Shown piece after piece: positions 44,787 through 54,755 of a DNA stretch of 64,000 nt (within the stretch, counting starts at the first letter, position 1; each line of letters begins with the position of its first letter). Below the pieces are notes generated by a model. That model searched no databases. It was not told the DNA's origin and saw only the letters and a program-made list of their open reading frames with translations. This stretch comes from JAJEFO01 sp965221845 (lineage in GTDB: Bacteria > Pseudomonadota > Alphaproteobacteria > Rhodobacterales > Rhodobacteraceae): assembly GCA_965221845.1 (NCBI GenBank), contig OZ244919.1, forward strand, positions 3,844,001 through 3,908,000. Direction: 5' to 3'. The position numbers and the translations under genes were made by a program.

Positions 44787-46082
44787 ATGTTCGGTTTCTG
44801 GGGGCTTCTGTTCGGCGGCCTTGCGGTTTTCGCAGGCTCGGGGCTCGCGCTGGGAGCGGCGCTCGGCCTTACCGGGCTCCTGATCCTTCAGTTCCATGCC
44901 GGCGGGTCGACCTATGTCGCGGTCGACGCTGTCTGGAACGTTCTCAACTCCTTCACGCTCAGCGCAATTCCGCTCTTCATCATGCTCGGCGAGATCATGC
45001 TGCGAAGCGGGGTCAGCGAAAGGATCTACATGGCTCTGGCGCCGCTCTTCCAGCGCGTTCCCGGCGGGCTTCTCCACACCAACATCGCCGTCTGCACGCT
45101 CTTCGGCGCGGTCAGCGGCTCAAGCCTGTCGACCGCAGCGGCGGTCGGTTCGGTCGCCTACCCCGAGATGACCGAACGTGGCTACGACCGGCGGATGGTC
45201 GTCGCGTCGCTGGCCGGCGGCGGAACGCTTGGCCTGCTCATCCCGCCCAGCCTCTCGCTGCTGATCTACGGCGCGCTGACCGAAACCTCGGTCGGGCGGC
45301 TGTTTCTGGCGGGCCTCCTTCCCGGCCTGCTCCTTGCGGCGATGTTCATGCTCTACATCTTCGCGCGGTGCCTGTTCCGGCCAGGTCTTGCGCCGATGGG
45401 CGGTGCGGCTGCCGGCCCGAGGGCGATCCTGCTCAATCTCTTGAGCCTGTGGCCTTTCCTGCTGCTGGTCCTGGCAGTCATGGCCAGCATAGCCTTCGGA
45501 ATCGCAACGCCGACGGAGGCCGCGGGGGTGGGGCTGATCGCGACGGTCGTCGTGGGCCGGCTCTGGGGCAGCCTGACGCTGAAGACACTGGTCGCGAGCT
45601 TCCATGCCGCGATCCTTCTCTTCGCCTCGATCGCGTTCGTCGTCATGGGCGCGACCATTCTTGCGCAGGCCGTGAGCCTTCTCGGCGTTCCGCAGTCCAT
45701 TCTCGAGACAGTGCGCGCCGCCGATCTCGGGCCGCTGCAGGTGCTGGCGCTCGTTGTGCTGATCTACCTGGTGCTGGGCTGCTTCTTCGATGGGCTCTCG
45801 CTGATGATAATGACGCTTCCGATCGTGGTGCCGCTCATGGTCGGGCTTGGCTACGACGCGATCTGGCTTGGCGTCGTCATCACCATCCTGATCGAGATCG
45901 GTCAGGTCACGCCGCCCGTGGGGCTCAACCTGTCCGTCCTTGTCTCCGTCACGAAGCAGAGGGTGTCGCTCGGTGAAGTCGCCATCGCCACGATACCCTA
46001 CTGGCTGATCCTGCTCGCGGGGATCGCGGGCCTGGCAGCGCTTCCGCAGATAGCGCTTTTCCTGCCGGCGGCGTTGATGTGA
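44787..46082 (+). CDS. TRAP transporter large permease (DctM family)
   Basis: 431 residues, about 12 membrane helices. Characteristic A-I-P-L-F-I-M-L-G-E, G-A-V-S-G-S-S-L-S-T-A-A, I-P-P-S, A-T-P-T-E-A-A, and G-Q-V-T-P-P-V-G-L-N-L. Forms the Na+-driven translocation channel with DctQ. 18 bp after the small permease. Confidence 0.93.
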   Translation: MFGFWGLLFGGLAVFAGSGLALGAALGLTGLLILQFHAGGSTYVAVDAVWNVLNSFTLSAIPLFIMLGEIMLRSGVSERIYMALAPLFQRVPGGLLHTNIAVCTLFGAVSGSSLSTAAAVGSVAYPEMTERGYDRRMVVASLAGGGTLGLLIPPSLSLLIYGALTETSVGRLFLAGLLPGLLLAAMFMLYIFARCLFRPGLAPMGGAAAGPRAILLNLLSLWPFLLLVLAVMASIAFGIATPTEAAGVGLIATVVVGRLWGSLTLKTLVASFHAAILLFASIAFVVMGATILAQAVSLLGVPQSILETVRAADLGPLQVLALVVLIYLVLGCFFDGLSLMIMTLPIVVPLMVGLGYDAIWLGVVITILIEIGQVTPPVGLNLSVLVSVTKQRVSLGEVAIATIPYWLILLAGIAGLAALPQIALFLPAALM

Positions 46083-46405
46083 GGCGCGATATCCGGTTCA
46101 CGATCAGAGCCGTCTTGAGCGACGGCGGGTTCACCATCCCGTGCCGGATGTCGACGGCCGCTTCCGCCGCTGCCGAGATGAACGGCGGCAAGTCAGCCTG
46201 GCCGGCATGCGCCCGGGCCCGCCAGGCCGGCGCGTCGGCAGGCGCGCGCCGGCCTTCCGCGGTTTCGCGTATGAGACGGATCCGCCGTCCGTCGGGCAGG
46301 GACTTGCCAAGGCGCTCCATCGGGCCTTCCGGCGCTCTGGTGGTTCGCAACGGTCGGGCCTTGGGCGCGCGGGAACGGCCGCGGACTGCACGGCTCTCCA
46401 TGTCG
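46083..46405. other. Intergenic region between convergent TRAP and aldo/keto reductase genes
   Basis: 323 bp, GC-rich. I see no gene and no clean terminator hairpin. Confidence 0.4.
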
Positions 46406-47368
46406 CTATCCGGGCCTGTAGTCCCGGTGCGACTCGGGGTCTTCCATGCTGTAGGGGAGGGCGTGCAGGGCTTCCACAAGCTCCTGCGGCAAGGTCGTGT
46501 CGTTCCATTCGAGCATCTCGCGAACCCTTTCGGGCCTCGATACCCCCACGATCGTCGAGGTGACCCGCGGATTGCCGGTGGAGAACTGAAGCGCTGCCGC
46601 GCCGGGAGCGACGCCATGCCTTGCCGCCAGCGCCTCGATCCGGCGCACCGGCTCCAGGGCGCTCTCGTCGGCAGGGCTGTAGCTGATCTTTGGCATCCGG
46701 TCGGCGCCCTTCGCCAGCACGCCGCCCGCGAAGGGCGCGGCGTTCAGGATCGCGATCCCCCTTGCGCTCGCATGGTCGAACATCTCGCCGGCCGACCGGT
46801 TCAGAAGCGTCCAGCGGTTGTGGTTGACGAGGGCGTCGAACGGCCTTTCCCTGAGGATCGGAAGCATCACGTCGATCCGCCCCATCGCGAGGCCGACCGC
46901 ATCGGCGATTCCCTCGTCCTTCATCCTGAAGAGCTCGTCTAGCGCCCCGCCCGTGCGGGTTATCTCGCCAAGGTCCGCCGCGTGCTCCGGGTCGTGGAGG
47001 TGCAGAAGGCCGACCCTGTCCAGGCCAAGCCGGCCGAGGCTCTGCTCGACCGACCGGCGCGCCTGGCCGGCGTCGAACCTTCCGGTCTCCATGTCGCGGT
47101 CCAGCTTGGTCGAGATCACGAACCCCTCGGGAAGCCCGCCGCGGGCGCGAATCGCCTGGCCGATCCGCTCCTCGCTTCTTCCGAACCCGTAGTTGTTCGA
47201 CGTGTCGATGCAGTTCACCGGTCCGGCGAATATGGCGTCGAGCGTTTCGCGCGCGCGTCCCTCGTCCACGCCGTAGCCGTAGGTGTCCGGCATGTGCCCG
47301 AGCGCCGAAGTCCCGAACATGATCGGCGTGACCTCGACTGCTGTCTCTCCGACGGCGTGACGTTCCAT
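46406..47368 (-). CDS. Aldo/keto reductase (sugar 1-dehydrogenase-like)
   Basis: 320 residues. (beta/alpha)8 barrel with F-G-T-S-A-L-G start, D-T-S-N-N-Y-G with the catalytic Asp/Tyr, I-S-T-K-L-D, the L-L-H-L-H-D His region, and a C-terminal I-V-G-V-S-R cofactor site. Resembles D-threo-aldose 1-dehydrogenases (L-fucose dehydrogenases). It is followed on the same strand by an SDR and then a lactonase, suggesting non-phosphorylative sugar oxidation. Confidence 0.85.
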   Translation of the reverse strand: MERHAVGETAVEVTPIMFGTSALGHMPDTYGYGVDEGRARETLDAIFAGPVNCIDTSNNYGFGRSEERIGQAIRARGGLPEGFVISTKLDRDMETGRFDAGQARRSVEQSLGRLGLDRVGLLHLHDPEHAADLGEITRTGGALDELFRMKDEGIADAVGLAMGRIDVMLPILRERPFDALVNHNRWTLLNRSAGEMFDHASARGIAILNAAPFAGGVLAKGADRMPKISYSPADESALEPVRRIEALAARHGVAPGAAALQFSTGNPRVTSTIVGVSRPERVREMLEWNDTTLPQELVEALHALPYSMEDPESHRDYRPG

Positions 47369-47377
47369 TGGACCTCC

Positions 47378-48133
47378 TCAGATCGAGCCGGCCTCGACCA
47401 TGTAGTTGCTCGCCGTGCACATGGCCGCGTCGTCAGAGGCCAGGAAGAGGACCATGCGGGCGACGTATCGGGGTTCGATCAGGTCAGGCAGGCACTGCCT
47501 TTCCCTGTGCGCGGCCAGGGTCTCCGGCGTGGCCCAGAGCTCCTTCTGCCGTTCGGTCATGACCCAGCCCGGGACAACGGCGTTGACCCGGATCCGGTGC
47601 TTGCCGAGATCGCGCGCCATGGTCCGCGTCAGGCCGTGAACGGCGGACTTGGCGGTGGCGTATGCGGGGAAGCCGCCGCCGGCCTCCCACCAGCTGTTCG
47701 ATCCGAGGTTGATGACGGACCCGCCCCCGGCCGCGATCATGCCCGGGGCCACGGCCTGTATCGCGAAGAACATGTGGCGCAGGTTCGTTGCCTGGCGTTC
47801 ATCCCAGTATTCCGGGGTCACGTCCTGCCAGCCGTGGCGATCGTCGCGGGCCGCGTTGTTGACCAGCACGGAAGCGCTTCCCATCCTGCCGGCGAGCGCC
47901 GCGATCGCGCCCTGCAGCGCGCCGATGTCGCGAAGGTCGCAGGTTTCGTGCTCGACGACGCCTTCAATGCCCGAGGCGAGCACGGCGGCGCCCTCGGAGT
48001 CGCGGTCGAGGAACCCGACCTTCGCGCCCTGCGCCGCAAACGCCCGGACGATCTCGGCGCCGATGCCGCTTGCGCCGCCGGTGACGAGGACGGTCTTGCC
48101 CTTCAGGCTTGGATAGATCGCGAACTCGGGCAT
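47378..48133 (-). CDS. Short-chain dehydrogenase/reductase
   Basis: 251 residues. Cofactor motif T-G-G-A-S-G-I-G, N-N-A-A motif (V-L-V-N-N-A-A-R-D-D), active Ser region G-S-N-S-W-W, and Y-A-T-A-K catalytic Tyr/Lys. C-terminal R-V-N-A-V-V-P-G-W. Candidate sugar or keto-deoxy-sugar-acid dehydrogenase of the cluster. Nine bases separate it from the reductase gene, so they are one operon. Confidence 0.88.
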   Translation of the reverse strand: MPEFAIYPSLKGKTVLVTGGASGIGAEIVRAFAAQGAKVGFLDRDSEGAAVLASGIEGVVEHETCDLRDIGALQGAIAALAGRMGSASVLVNNAARDDRHGWQDVTPEYWDERQATNLRHMFFAIQAVAPGMIAAGGGSVINLGSNSWWEAGGGFPAYATAKSAVHGLTRTMARDLGKHRIRVNAVVPGWVMTERQKELWATPETLAAHRERQCLPDLIEPRYVARMVLFLASDDAAMCTASNYMVEAGSI

Positions 48134-48408
48134 GGCGCCTCCTCAGATCCGGCATTCGAGCGCGGTTGCAGGCCTAAGCCCTCGCGAGGGTGCTGGCAAG
48201 CGGTGAGCGAGGGCGGGCCGAATCCCGTTGATGACCGCGGTTCGCGGATGCCGCGATGGCGTTGCGGCGTCATCTGCCGAAGGCCCTCTTTCTCGAACCG
48301 CAGGCGTCGCCGGCTGTCGCCGCATGGCGGCCCGGGACGGCTCGATCCGGCTCTGACGGGGCGCGGAAGGCGCCCTCGGCGCCCATGCCCCGGGCGCGAT
48401 GCGGGCCG

Positions 48409-49284
48409 TCACCCCCTGAAACGCGTCTGGGGGAGACCCTGAACGCCAATCCCGGAGATCGCGAAGAGCGACCCGGCCTCCGGCTGTTCGCGCCCTGCGC
48501 TCAGGCCAACGCCAAGCGAGGTGACATACAGCGTGTCAAGGTTCGCGCCGCCGAACATCGGTCGCGAGGGGCGCTCGACGGGAAGGTCGACCGTCATGTC
48601 GACGCGGCCTTCGGGCGTGATGCGGTAAAGCTGCCAGCCGTCGACTCCTGCCTGCCAGTAGCAACCGTCTGCGTCCACCGTTGCGCCGTCCGGACGCCCG
48701 GCAACGCGCCGGGTGTCGAAGAACACCTCCGGTTCGCCCGGCGTGCCGGTGTCCGGGTCGTAGCTTGCGCGCCATATCGTGCGCACGGCCCTGCTGCTGT
48801 CCGAGAAATACATCGTTCGCCCGTCGGGCGAGAACGCAAGCCCGTTGGTGGTGAAGAAGCCGCCCTTCCAGGGCCTGACCTCCAGGCTGGCGTCGAGGCA
48901 GTAGAGCCGTCCTGCGGCTTCGGGGGCGCCGCCATCCTTCATCGTTCCCGCCCAGAACCTGCCTCTGGTGTCGGTCGCGCCGTCATTGAAGCGGTTCATG
49001 GCGAGATGCGCTTCGGGGTCTGCGACGTGCCGTCGCTCGCCGCTGCCGGGGTCGAAGAGGCAGAAGCCCGACTTCGCCGCCAGAACCAGCCCGCCAGCCT
49101 CGCGAACGGCGAGACACCCGACCGGCTCGCCAAGGTCAAGCGTTGTGTTCCTGCCGCTCGACGGGTCGTAGCGATGGACCAGGCCGGCTGGGATGTCCAC
49201 CCACCAGAGCGCCTGCTCTCGATCATCCCAGACGGCACCCTCGCCGATCCGGCTCCTGCTCCGGACCACGCATTCTGTCTTCAT
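48409..49284 (-). CDS. SMP-30/gluconolactonase family lactonase
   Basis: 291 residues from ATG 49284 (ATG 49302 is a possible earlier start). Six-bladed propeller: R-I-G-E-G-A-V-W with metal-binding Glu, W-V-D-I, R-F-N-D-G-A-T-D, R-F-W-A-G-T-M, T-N-G-L-A-F-S-P-D-G, and R-P-D-G-A-T-V-D. Hydrolyses sugar lactones made by the dehydrogenases. Likely third enzyme of the cluster; a sugar-acid dehydratase is missing from the window. Confidence 0.9.
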   Translation of the reverse strand: MKTECVVRSRSRIGEGAVWDDREQALWWVDIPAGLVHRYDPSSGRNTTLDLGEPVGCLAVREAGGLVLAAKSGFCLFDPGSGERRHVADPEAHLAMNRFNDGATDTRGRFWAGTMKDGGAPEAAGRLYCLDASLEVRPWKGGFFTTNGLAFSPDGRTMYFSDSSRAVRTIWRASYDPDTGTPGEPEVFFDTRRVAGRPDGATVDADGCYWQAGVDGWQLYRITPEGRVDMTVDLPVERPSRPMFGGANLDTLYVTSLGVGLSAGREQPEAGSLFAISGIGVQGLPQTRFRG

Positions 49285-49539
49285 CTGCGCGAGAGTCTCC
49301 ATCTGCAACTGACAGGGTGAGCGTAACACTGGTCGGCAGTCAAGGTGTCCCGCAGAGCAGGGCAGTGGGTCAGTTTGAAAATGGACTCCGTAACTACTCG
49401 CCCCTGTTGACCATTGATGGTCCTGCTTGACGGGATTCGGGTCAGGCACCCTCTCCCTTTCCCGGCCGCCGTCGCGGCCCGCTGGGGCGGATATAGCCCG
49501 GGTGTGGTTCAGATTTTTGACTCCGGCGGTTCTTTTACG
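49285..49539. other. Intergenic region
   Basis: 255 bp upstream of the lactonase gene; may hold its promoter. No gene recognised. Confidence 0.35.
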
Positions 49540-49770
49540 CCATCCATGCGGCGTGCCGTGCAAGTGCCGTGCAAGCCGGCCGGCGGCCCTTCGAGACCCG
49601 GCCGGGCTTCAGCCCGAAGTCGCGGAGGATGCCGCGCACGGACAGCTCGAGCCGCGCGAGGCCCTCCACCGGCGCGCTGCGCGATGCCTTCCGCGTCCCG
49701 CCGGTCCGTCCTGACCGGGGCCGCCTCGGCGCGGCCTTCACGCGCCTCGTCCCGTCAGCACCGTCTCGCA
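49540..49770 (-). pseudogene. IS110-family recombinase fragment
   Basis: Minus-strand fragments in two frames: V-R-T-D-R-R-D-A-E-G-I-A-Q (the DEDD region), then L-E-L-S-V-R-G-I-L-R-D-F-G-L-K-P-G, the helix that follows in IS110 proteins. Short and frameshifted. Different from the copy at 36426. Confidence 0.55.
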
Positions 49771-49954
49771 GCCGGCCTCGCCCGGCCCCTTGCGAGCCGT
49801 TGCGACAGGGGTCCGGTCCCGGGCCGGCCGCGGCGACGCTGCCGGGCAGCCCGCCCAGGCGCCCGCCGGGCGATCCGGGACCGGACGGCACATGTCCTGC
49901 CTGGCAGGGACAACGACACCGGACCGGCGATGTTCACGAACCAGACGACGCGGG

Positions 49955-50587
49955 CCTGATTCGCCGCCCCGCTGCGGCATCCGACCGGCAGCGCGGCGGC
50001 GCCGTCCGGAGGCCGGGAGGCCTCGGACTTCGCGGCGCGGCTGGACCGGGAGGCGCGGCGGCGGGGGCTGCACGACGCGGGCGGGCCCGTCGTCGTCTCC
50101 GACGGGGCGGAACGGCTCCCGAACGCCTGCGAGGGGCCCTTCGGGGGCCGGAAGGTCACGTTCGTGCCTGGCCTCTTCCACTGCCCGGAACGCGCCTCCG
50201 ACGCCGCGAGGCGGTCCTGCCGGCCGGGGCGGAGCGGGACCGGCGGTTCGCGGAGGCGAGGCGGACGTCAGGGCCGGCCGGGCGGCGAAGGCGGTCCGGG
50301 AGCTGACGCCGTCCGGGGACCGGCACAGGGAAGCGGAGGCCTGCTGCCGCCATTTCGAGAGGAACCTCGGCCGGATGCGGCACGGCGGGTTCCGGGAGCG
50401 GGGCGTCCGGGCCGGGAGCGGCGTCGTGGAGGGCGGATGCCGGCGGTTCGGGCTGCGGCCCGGGCGATCGGGAACGCGCCGGGCGGAGAGGGGCGCCAAC
50501 GCCATGCTGGCGCTGAAGGGCTGCGCCATGAACCTCCGGCTGCCCGACTTCCTGGAATGGCGGGCGAATCAGGCCGCGGCAGCCTGA
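49955..50587 (+). pseudogene. ISKra4-family transposase, C-terminal remnant
   Basis: Frames read D-R-E-A-R-R-R-G-L, V-V-V-S-D-G-A-E, then F-E-R-N-L-G-R-M-R, S-G-V-V-E-G-G-C, R-G-A-N-A-M-L-A-L-K-G-C ending at a TGA at 50587. These are the second Asp region and the characteristic S-G-x-V-E-x-G-C Glu motif of ISKra4 transposases. At least one frameshift (about 50230). Dead. Confidence 0.7.
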
Positions 50588-50682
50588 CAAGGAATCTGAA
50601 CTGCACCCGTCCTCTCCGGAGACGCTTGCATGTGCCGCGACGGTGGGCTAACAATATGCTAGCAATCCAGGAGACAAGCCCG

Positions 50683-50943
50683 GTGGCAGCAATCCATGTG
50701 CGACAACTCGACGACGAGTTGGTGGACCGGCTCAAGCGGCGCGCCTCGTCGAATAACCGCTCCCTGGAAGGCGAGGTGCGCCACATCCTCAAATGCGCCG
50801 CCGACGACGACATGGCGGCGAAGCGGGCGAGGTTCCTTGCGGCCTCGCGTCGGTTGCGGGAGAAGACCAAGGGCTGCAGGCACACGCCGGCGGAAGCGCT
50901 GATCCGCGAGGATCGCGACCGTGGCCATCGCGACGGGTACTGA
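50683..50943 (+). CDS. Antitoxin, FitA/VapB-like ribbon-helix-helix
   Basis: 86 residues from GTG 50683 (GGAGA about 9 bases upstream); ATG 50656 is an alternative. A-A-I-H-V-R-Q-L-D-D-E-L-V-D-R-L-K-R-R-A, then S-L-E-G-E-V-R-H-I-L, the RHH DNA-binding start of FitA antitoxins. The C-terminal part would wrap the toxin. Its TGA overlaps the toxin ATG (TGATG). Confidence 0.85.
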   Translation: MAAIHVRQLDDELVDRLKRRASSNNRSLEGEVRHILKCAADDDMAAKRARFLAASRRLREKTKGCRHTPAEALIREDRDRGHRDGY

Positions 50944-51371
50944 TGCGCTTCGTCGTCGACGCGAGCGTGGCGGTCAAGTGGCTGGTCGCCGAAGAGGACG
51001 CGGATATTGCGGACCAACTGGCGGCGAGCGGGCGGGAGCTGCACGCGCCGCGCCTGATGGCTTCCGAGACCGCCAATGCACTGTGGCGCAAGGCGCGGGC
51101 GGGGGAGGTCGAGTGCACCGAAGCCGGTGCCGCCATGGCTTTGCTTACCGACATGCCAGTGCGCTGGAACGACGACGAGACCGTCGGCGCGGACGCGGTA
51201 CGTCTGGCGCTGGCCCTCGACCACCCGGTCTACGACTGCGTTTATCTCGCGCTCGCGCATCGTATCGGCGCAACGGTGGTGACGGCGGACCGTCGATTCA
51301 TGTCGGCCGTTGCACTGGCTGAGCACGGTGAATCGGTCGTGACGCTGGCGGATTACGCGAAGGCGCGATGA
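50943..51371 (+). CDS. vapC: PIN-domain toxin, VapC-like
   Basis: 142 residues. PIN ribonuclease acidic residues all present: V-D-A-S (D6), S-E-T-A-N-A-L-W, V-Y-D-C-V-Y, T-A-D-R-R-F. Cleaves RNA when released from its antitoxin. Overlapping start with the antitoxin gene ensures coupling. Sits between ISKra4 and IS66 debris. Confidence 0.9.
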   Translation: MRFVVDASVAVKWLVAEEDADIADQLAASGRELHAPRLMASETANALWRKARAGEVECTEAGAAMALLTDMPVRWNDDETVGADAVRLALALDHPVYDCVYLALAHRIGATVVTADRRFMSAVALAEHGESVVTLADYAKAR

Positions 51372-51513
51372 TTGCCAAAATGTTCGCCGAGAACACACAC
51401 CAGGGTCCATTGGGGGTCGATTTGATTTCAAGTTCAGTAACTGTTCAGTAGCACAATTCGCTGCCGGGCAAGACGGCTGAAGCCGCGTTTCCGAGCAGGG
51501 TTCAGTGCAGGCC

Positions 51514-52887
51514 ATGGCGAACGCCGTGGATCTGGATGTCCCGGGACGCAGGGTCTCCGCCCTTGAGGAGGAACTGTCGGGTCGTGACGCGACCATGGCC
51601 GAGCTCCGCGCGACGAGCGCGCCCCAGGCCGAGCGCATCGCCGAACTGGAGCGCCGGCTCGGTCCTGGCGGCTCCAGCGGCGGCAGGCCGCCGGGCGGGC
51701 AGAGGGGCCACGCGGGCGGCACGCTTGCGCGCTGCGAGGTCCCCGGCCGCGTCGCGGACCACCGTCCCGCAATCTGTGCGGGCTGCGGCGGCGCGCCGGA
51801 TGCCGGGATGTCCGTCGGGTTCGCGGCGCGGGCCGGGTCCACGGCCTTCCGCCATCGTCCCCGCTCGAGGCGGCCGGGCGCCGGGCGCACCGGTGCGTCC
51901 GCCCCGCCTCGCATGGGCGGAGACCCGCGCGGCCTTTCCCGAGGGCGTGACGGCGCCGGTGCAGCACGGCCCGCGGCCGGCCGCCCTGGCCGTGCATCCC
52001 GACGCCGCCCGGCTGGTCCCGCTGCGGCGGTTGAGGCAGACGCTGGCCGACCCGTTCGGCGTGCGGATGTCCCGGGGAACGGTCATGAACATGGTCTCCC
52101 GCGCGGCCGAGGGCATCGAAGGCCTTGCCCTGCACGTCCGGGACGCGGTGGCTTCGGCCCCCGGCAGGCACATGGCCGGGACCGGCGTGCGCGTGCGCGG
52201 CCGCCTTGCCTGGCTGCACGTGGCCTGCACCGGACGCCCGGCCGCTTCCGCCTGGGCGCGGGCCGCGGCGACGTGACGGCGGACGCGACCGGGGTCGCGG
52301 TGCACGACCGCTGGCGGCCGTGTTCCGACATCCCCGGGACCGTGCCCTCGCCCTGCGCCGCGCACGTCCCTCGCGCGGGCTCCGGGACCGGGCGGACTTC
52401 GACGGAGAGGCCCGGGCGGAGAGGACGGCCCGCCTGCCGCGGCGCGCCGTCCGCGCCGGCAGCCCGTCGGACGGGACGCCCCTTCCGGAGCGGCTGGCCG
52501 ACCTCATCGGCCGCCGCCATGAGAGGCATCGTGGCCGAGGGCGTCGCCATGCACGAGGCCCGGCCCCCGCCGCCCTCGAAGGGGCGCCGGGGCCACGGCC
52601 CGGCCCTGCGGCTGCGGGACAGCCGGGACGGCGTGCTGCGGCTCGCCCGCGACCCCGCGGTTCCCGCGCCCGGCAACGAGGCAGAGCGGGCGCTGCGGCC
52701 CCTCAAGGTGCGGCAGAGGATCTCCGGCAGCTTCCGCAGCGAGGCGGGCGCCCGGAACCACGCGGCGCTGCGGACCGTGCTCGACACGGCCCGGAAACAG
52801 GGCTGGAACCTGCTGGAGACCCTGCGGACCGCGCCGGAGGGGTTGATGAACCGGATCGCAGGGTCGGCGTTCGCCCTGACCCGCTGA
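51514..52887 (+). pseudogene. IS66-family transposase, multiply frameshifted
   Basis: Leucine-zipper-like start (L-E-E-E-L ... L-E-R-R-L-G), P-P-G-G-Q-R-G-H-A-G-G-T-L, the zinc-binding C-A-G-C-G-G, then in other frames M-S-R-G-T-V-M-N-M, G-T-G-V-R-V, and finally N-E-A-E-R-A-L-R-P-L-K-V, S-G-S-F-R-S-E-A-G-A. Order and motifs are those of IS66 TnpC. At least three frames are needed; dead. Confidence 0.8.
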
Positions 52888-53506
52888 TCCCCCTTCCGGG
52901 CCCGCAGCTCCTGGCTCAGGAACCTGAACAGTTACGGATGGATCTTCAAATTGAGACACTGCCCGCAGCAGCGGATCCGAACGCTACCGGTCTCGCCGAG
53001 GCCCGGTCGAGGGCGATACCTGCGGGGGAGCTCCGCCTTTTGGCCGCAAGCGCATGGGAAATAAGGATCAGGCATGCTGCAGCCAGGCCCGACGCGCTCT
53101 TGACAACTCCGTTGATGCGGGCGATCGCCCGTTGCCGGCCTCCGGAGACTCATGCCGAGGCCCGCAGCAGGCGTCCGGGCCGTATCGCGGGGCAGGGACC
53201 TGGCACGGGAGCGATGGTTCCGGGCGGACCGGGCCCGGGCGGCGGGCCGGAGGTCTGCCGCTGCGGTACCGGCGGCGCATCCCGAATGGCCGTCTTCATC
53301 GCACGCACTTGCCGGGATCTTTCGCGGGAAGCCGTCATGCCAGCCGCCGCCGATGTTGGCGAACGGCCTCCCGCCGCGCTGAACGGGAGGCCATGCCCGG
53401 CCGCCGTTCCGCGCCGGTGCATCGATCGCAAGGCCGGAGACGCTTTTGGCTGGAATTCCCGGCGAGCTTGCGTCATGCTCCGAACAGGTCGGAAGGAAGG
53501 TTCGCG
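52888..53506. other. Unassigned region upstream of NDUFA12 gene
   Basis: 619 bp at the junction of IS66 debris and core genes. No protein family recognised in any frame. GGAAGGAAGG before 53507 is the NDUFA12 ribosome-binding site. Confidence 0.4.
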
Positions 53507-53887
53507 ATGAGCATTTTCGGGGCGCTTGTTCGAGCGGTCACCTGGTGGAACGGACAGACCTGGGGCACTCAGCTCCACACCTGGATCAACGGCAGGCGGG
53601 TCGGTGAGGACGGGCAGGGCAATGTCTTCTACCAGTCCCGCGACGGAAGGCGGTGGGTGATCTACAATGGCGAGGCCGAGGCAAGCCGGATCGGCGCGGA
53701 CTGGCACGGATGGCTGCACTACACCTATGACGAGCCGCCGACGGAGCGGCCGCTTGCCCGCAAGAAATGGGAACTGCCGCATCAGCGGAACCTGACGGGC
53801 ACGCCGCTGGCCTATGCGCCTCCCGGCTCCATCCGGCACTCCAGGCCGGTTGACCGGAAGGATTACGAAGCCTGGACACCGGAGTGA
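53507..53887 (+). CDS. NADH:ubiquinone oxidoreductase 17.2 kDa-type subunit (NDUFA12 family)
   Basis: 126 residues. W-W-N-G-Q-T-W-G-T start, R-V-G-E-D-G-Q-G-N-V-F-Y, G-R-R-W-V-I-Y-N-G, W-H-G-W-L-H-Y-T-Y-D-E-P-P, typical of the supernumerary complex I subunit shared by mitochondria and alphaproteobacteria. Acts in complex I assembly or stability. Confidence 0.92.
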   Translation: MSIFGALVRAVTWWNGQTWGTQLHTWINGRRVGEDGQGNVFYQSRDGRRWVIYNGEAEASRIGADWHGWLHYTYDEPPTERPLARKKWELPHQRNLTGTPLAYAPPGSIRHSRPVDRKDYEAWTPE

Positions 53888-53892
53888 CGGCA

Positions 53893-54339
53893 ATGTCGGA
53901 AAGCAAGGCGGAAGTCCTGACAGGCGCCGGCGTTCTAGCCGTGGCGGCAGCTTTCCTGGTCTACCTGGCGCAGGTCGGCGGCCTGAACGTTTCGGCGTCG
54001 GGCACGGAAACCTACACGGCGTCCTTTCGCTCGGCGGAAGGGGTCGGCATCGGCACGGACGTGCGGCTGGCAGGCGTCAAGGTCGGATCGGTCGTCGGAC
54101 TGAGCCTCGATCCGCAGTCCTTTCGCGCCAACGCCTTGATCAGCGTTCAGGATGACGTGCTCCTGCCGGACGACACGGCCGCCGTCATCTCTTCCGAAGG
54201 CCTGCTCGGCGGCAGCTACGTGGAGCTACTTCCCGGCGGGTCGGCGATCAATCTCGAGCCGGGAGACGAAATCGAGGACACGCAGGGAGCGGTTTCCGTC
54301 ATTCAGCTTCTCATGAAGTTCGTGTCAGGATCGGAATGA
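53893..54339 (+). CDS. mlaD: MlaD-family phospholipid transport protein
   Basis: 148 residues from ATG 53893. One N-terminal membrane helix, then an MCE domain: S-A-E-G-V-G-I-G-T-D-V-R-L-A-G-V-K-V-G-S-type stretch, D-D-T-A-A-V-I, G-L-L-G-G-S-Y-V-E-L. Periplasmic substrate-binding part of the Mla phospholipid trafficking complex. In this taxon it is isolated between NDUFA12 and DUF2155 genes. Confidence 0.9.
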   Translation: MSESKAEVLTGAGVLAVAAAFLVYLAQVGGLNVSASGTETYTASFRSAEGVGIGTDVRLAGVKVGSVVGLSLDPQSFRANALISVQDDVLLPDDTAAVISSEGLLGGSYVELLPGGSAINLEPGDEIEDTQGAVSVIQLLMKFVSGSE

Positions 54340-54755
54340 CGGTCCGCGCCCTCCTGCTCGCGGCGCTGCTGGCAGGCCCGGCCGTCGCCCAGGGGGATGG
54401 ACCTGCCGCCGGCGGCAGGTTCGCGGCGGGCCCCGGCAGCGCGCCCGAGGGCGTCAGGGTGATCCGGTCGGGCGGCGTGATTCTCAAGGGCCTGGACAAG
54501 GTGTCGGGCGACGTGACCGATGTCGAGCTGCGCGTCGGCGACACCATTGCCGTGGGTCGGGTCGAGGTCAGTCTCGGTGAATGCCGGTACTTCGAGGACA
54601 ATCCCGCAGGAGAGGGGTTCGCGTGGCTCACGATCCGCGATTCCGCGCGCAACGCGGTCATCTTCGACGGCTGGATGATCGCGTCGAGCCCGGCGCTCAA
54701 CGCGCTCGATCATCCGCGATACGACGTCTGGGTGATTCGCTGCGCGACGGCCTGA
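54336..54755 (+). CDS. DUF2155 family protein
   Basis: 139 residues with a signal peptide (cleavage near A-V-A-Q). L-K-G-L-D-K-V-S-G, C-R-Y-F-E-D-N, and F-D-G-W-M-I-A-S-S-P-A-L-N-A-L-D-H-P-style C-terminus, the DUF2155 pattern. Periplasmic, function unknown. ATG overlaps the mlaD stop (ATGA). The 3' end overlaps the convergent aat gene by 46 bp. Confidence 0.85.
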   Translation: MTVRALLLAALLAGPAVAQGDGPAAGGRFAAGPGSAPEGVRVIRSGGVILKGLDKVSGDVTDVELRVGDTIAVGRVEVSLGECRYFEDNPAGEGFAWLTIRDSARNAVIFDGWMIASSPALNALDHPRYDVWVIRCATA

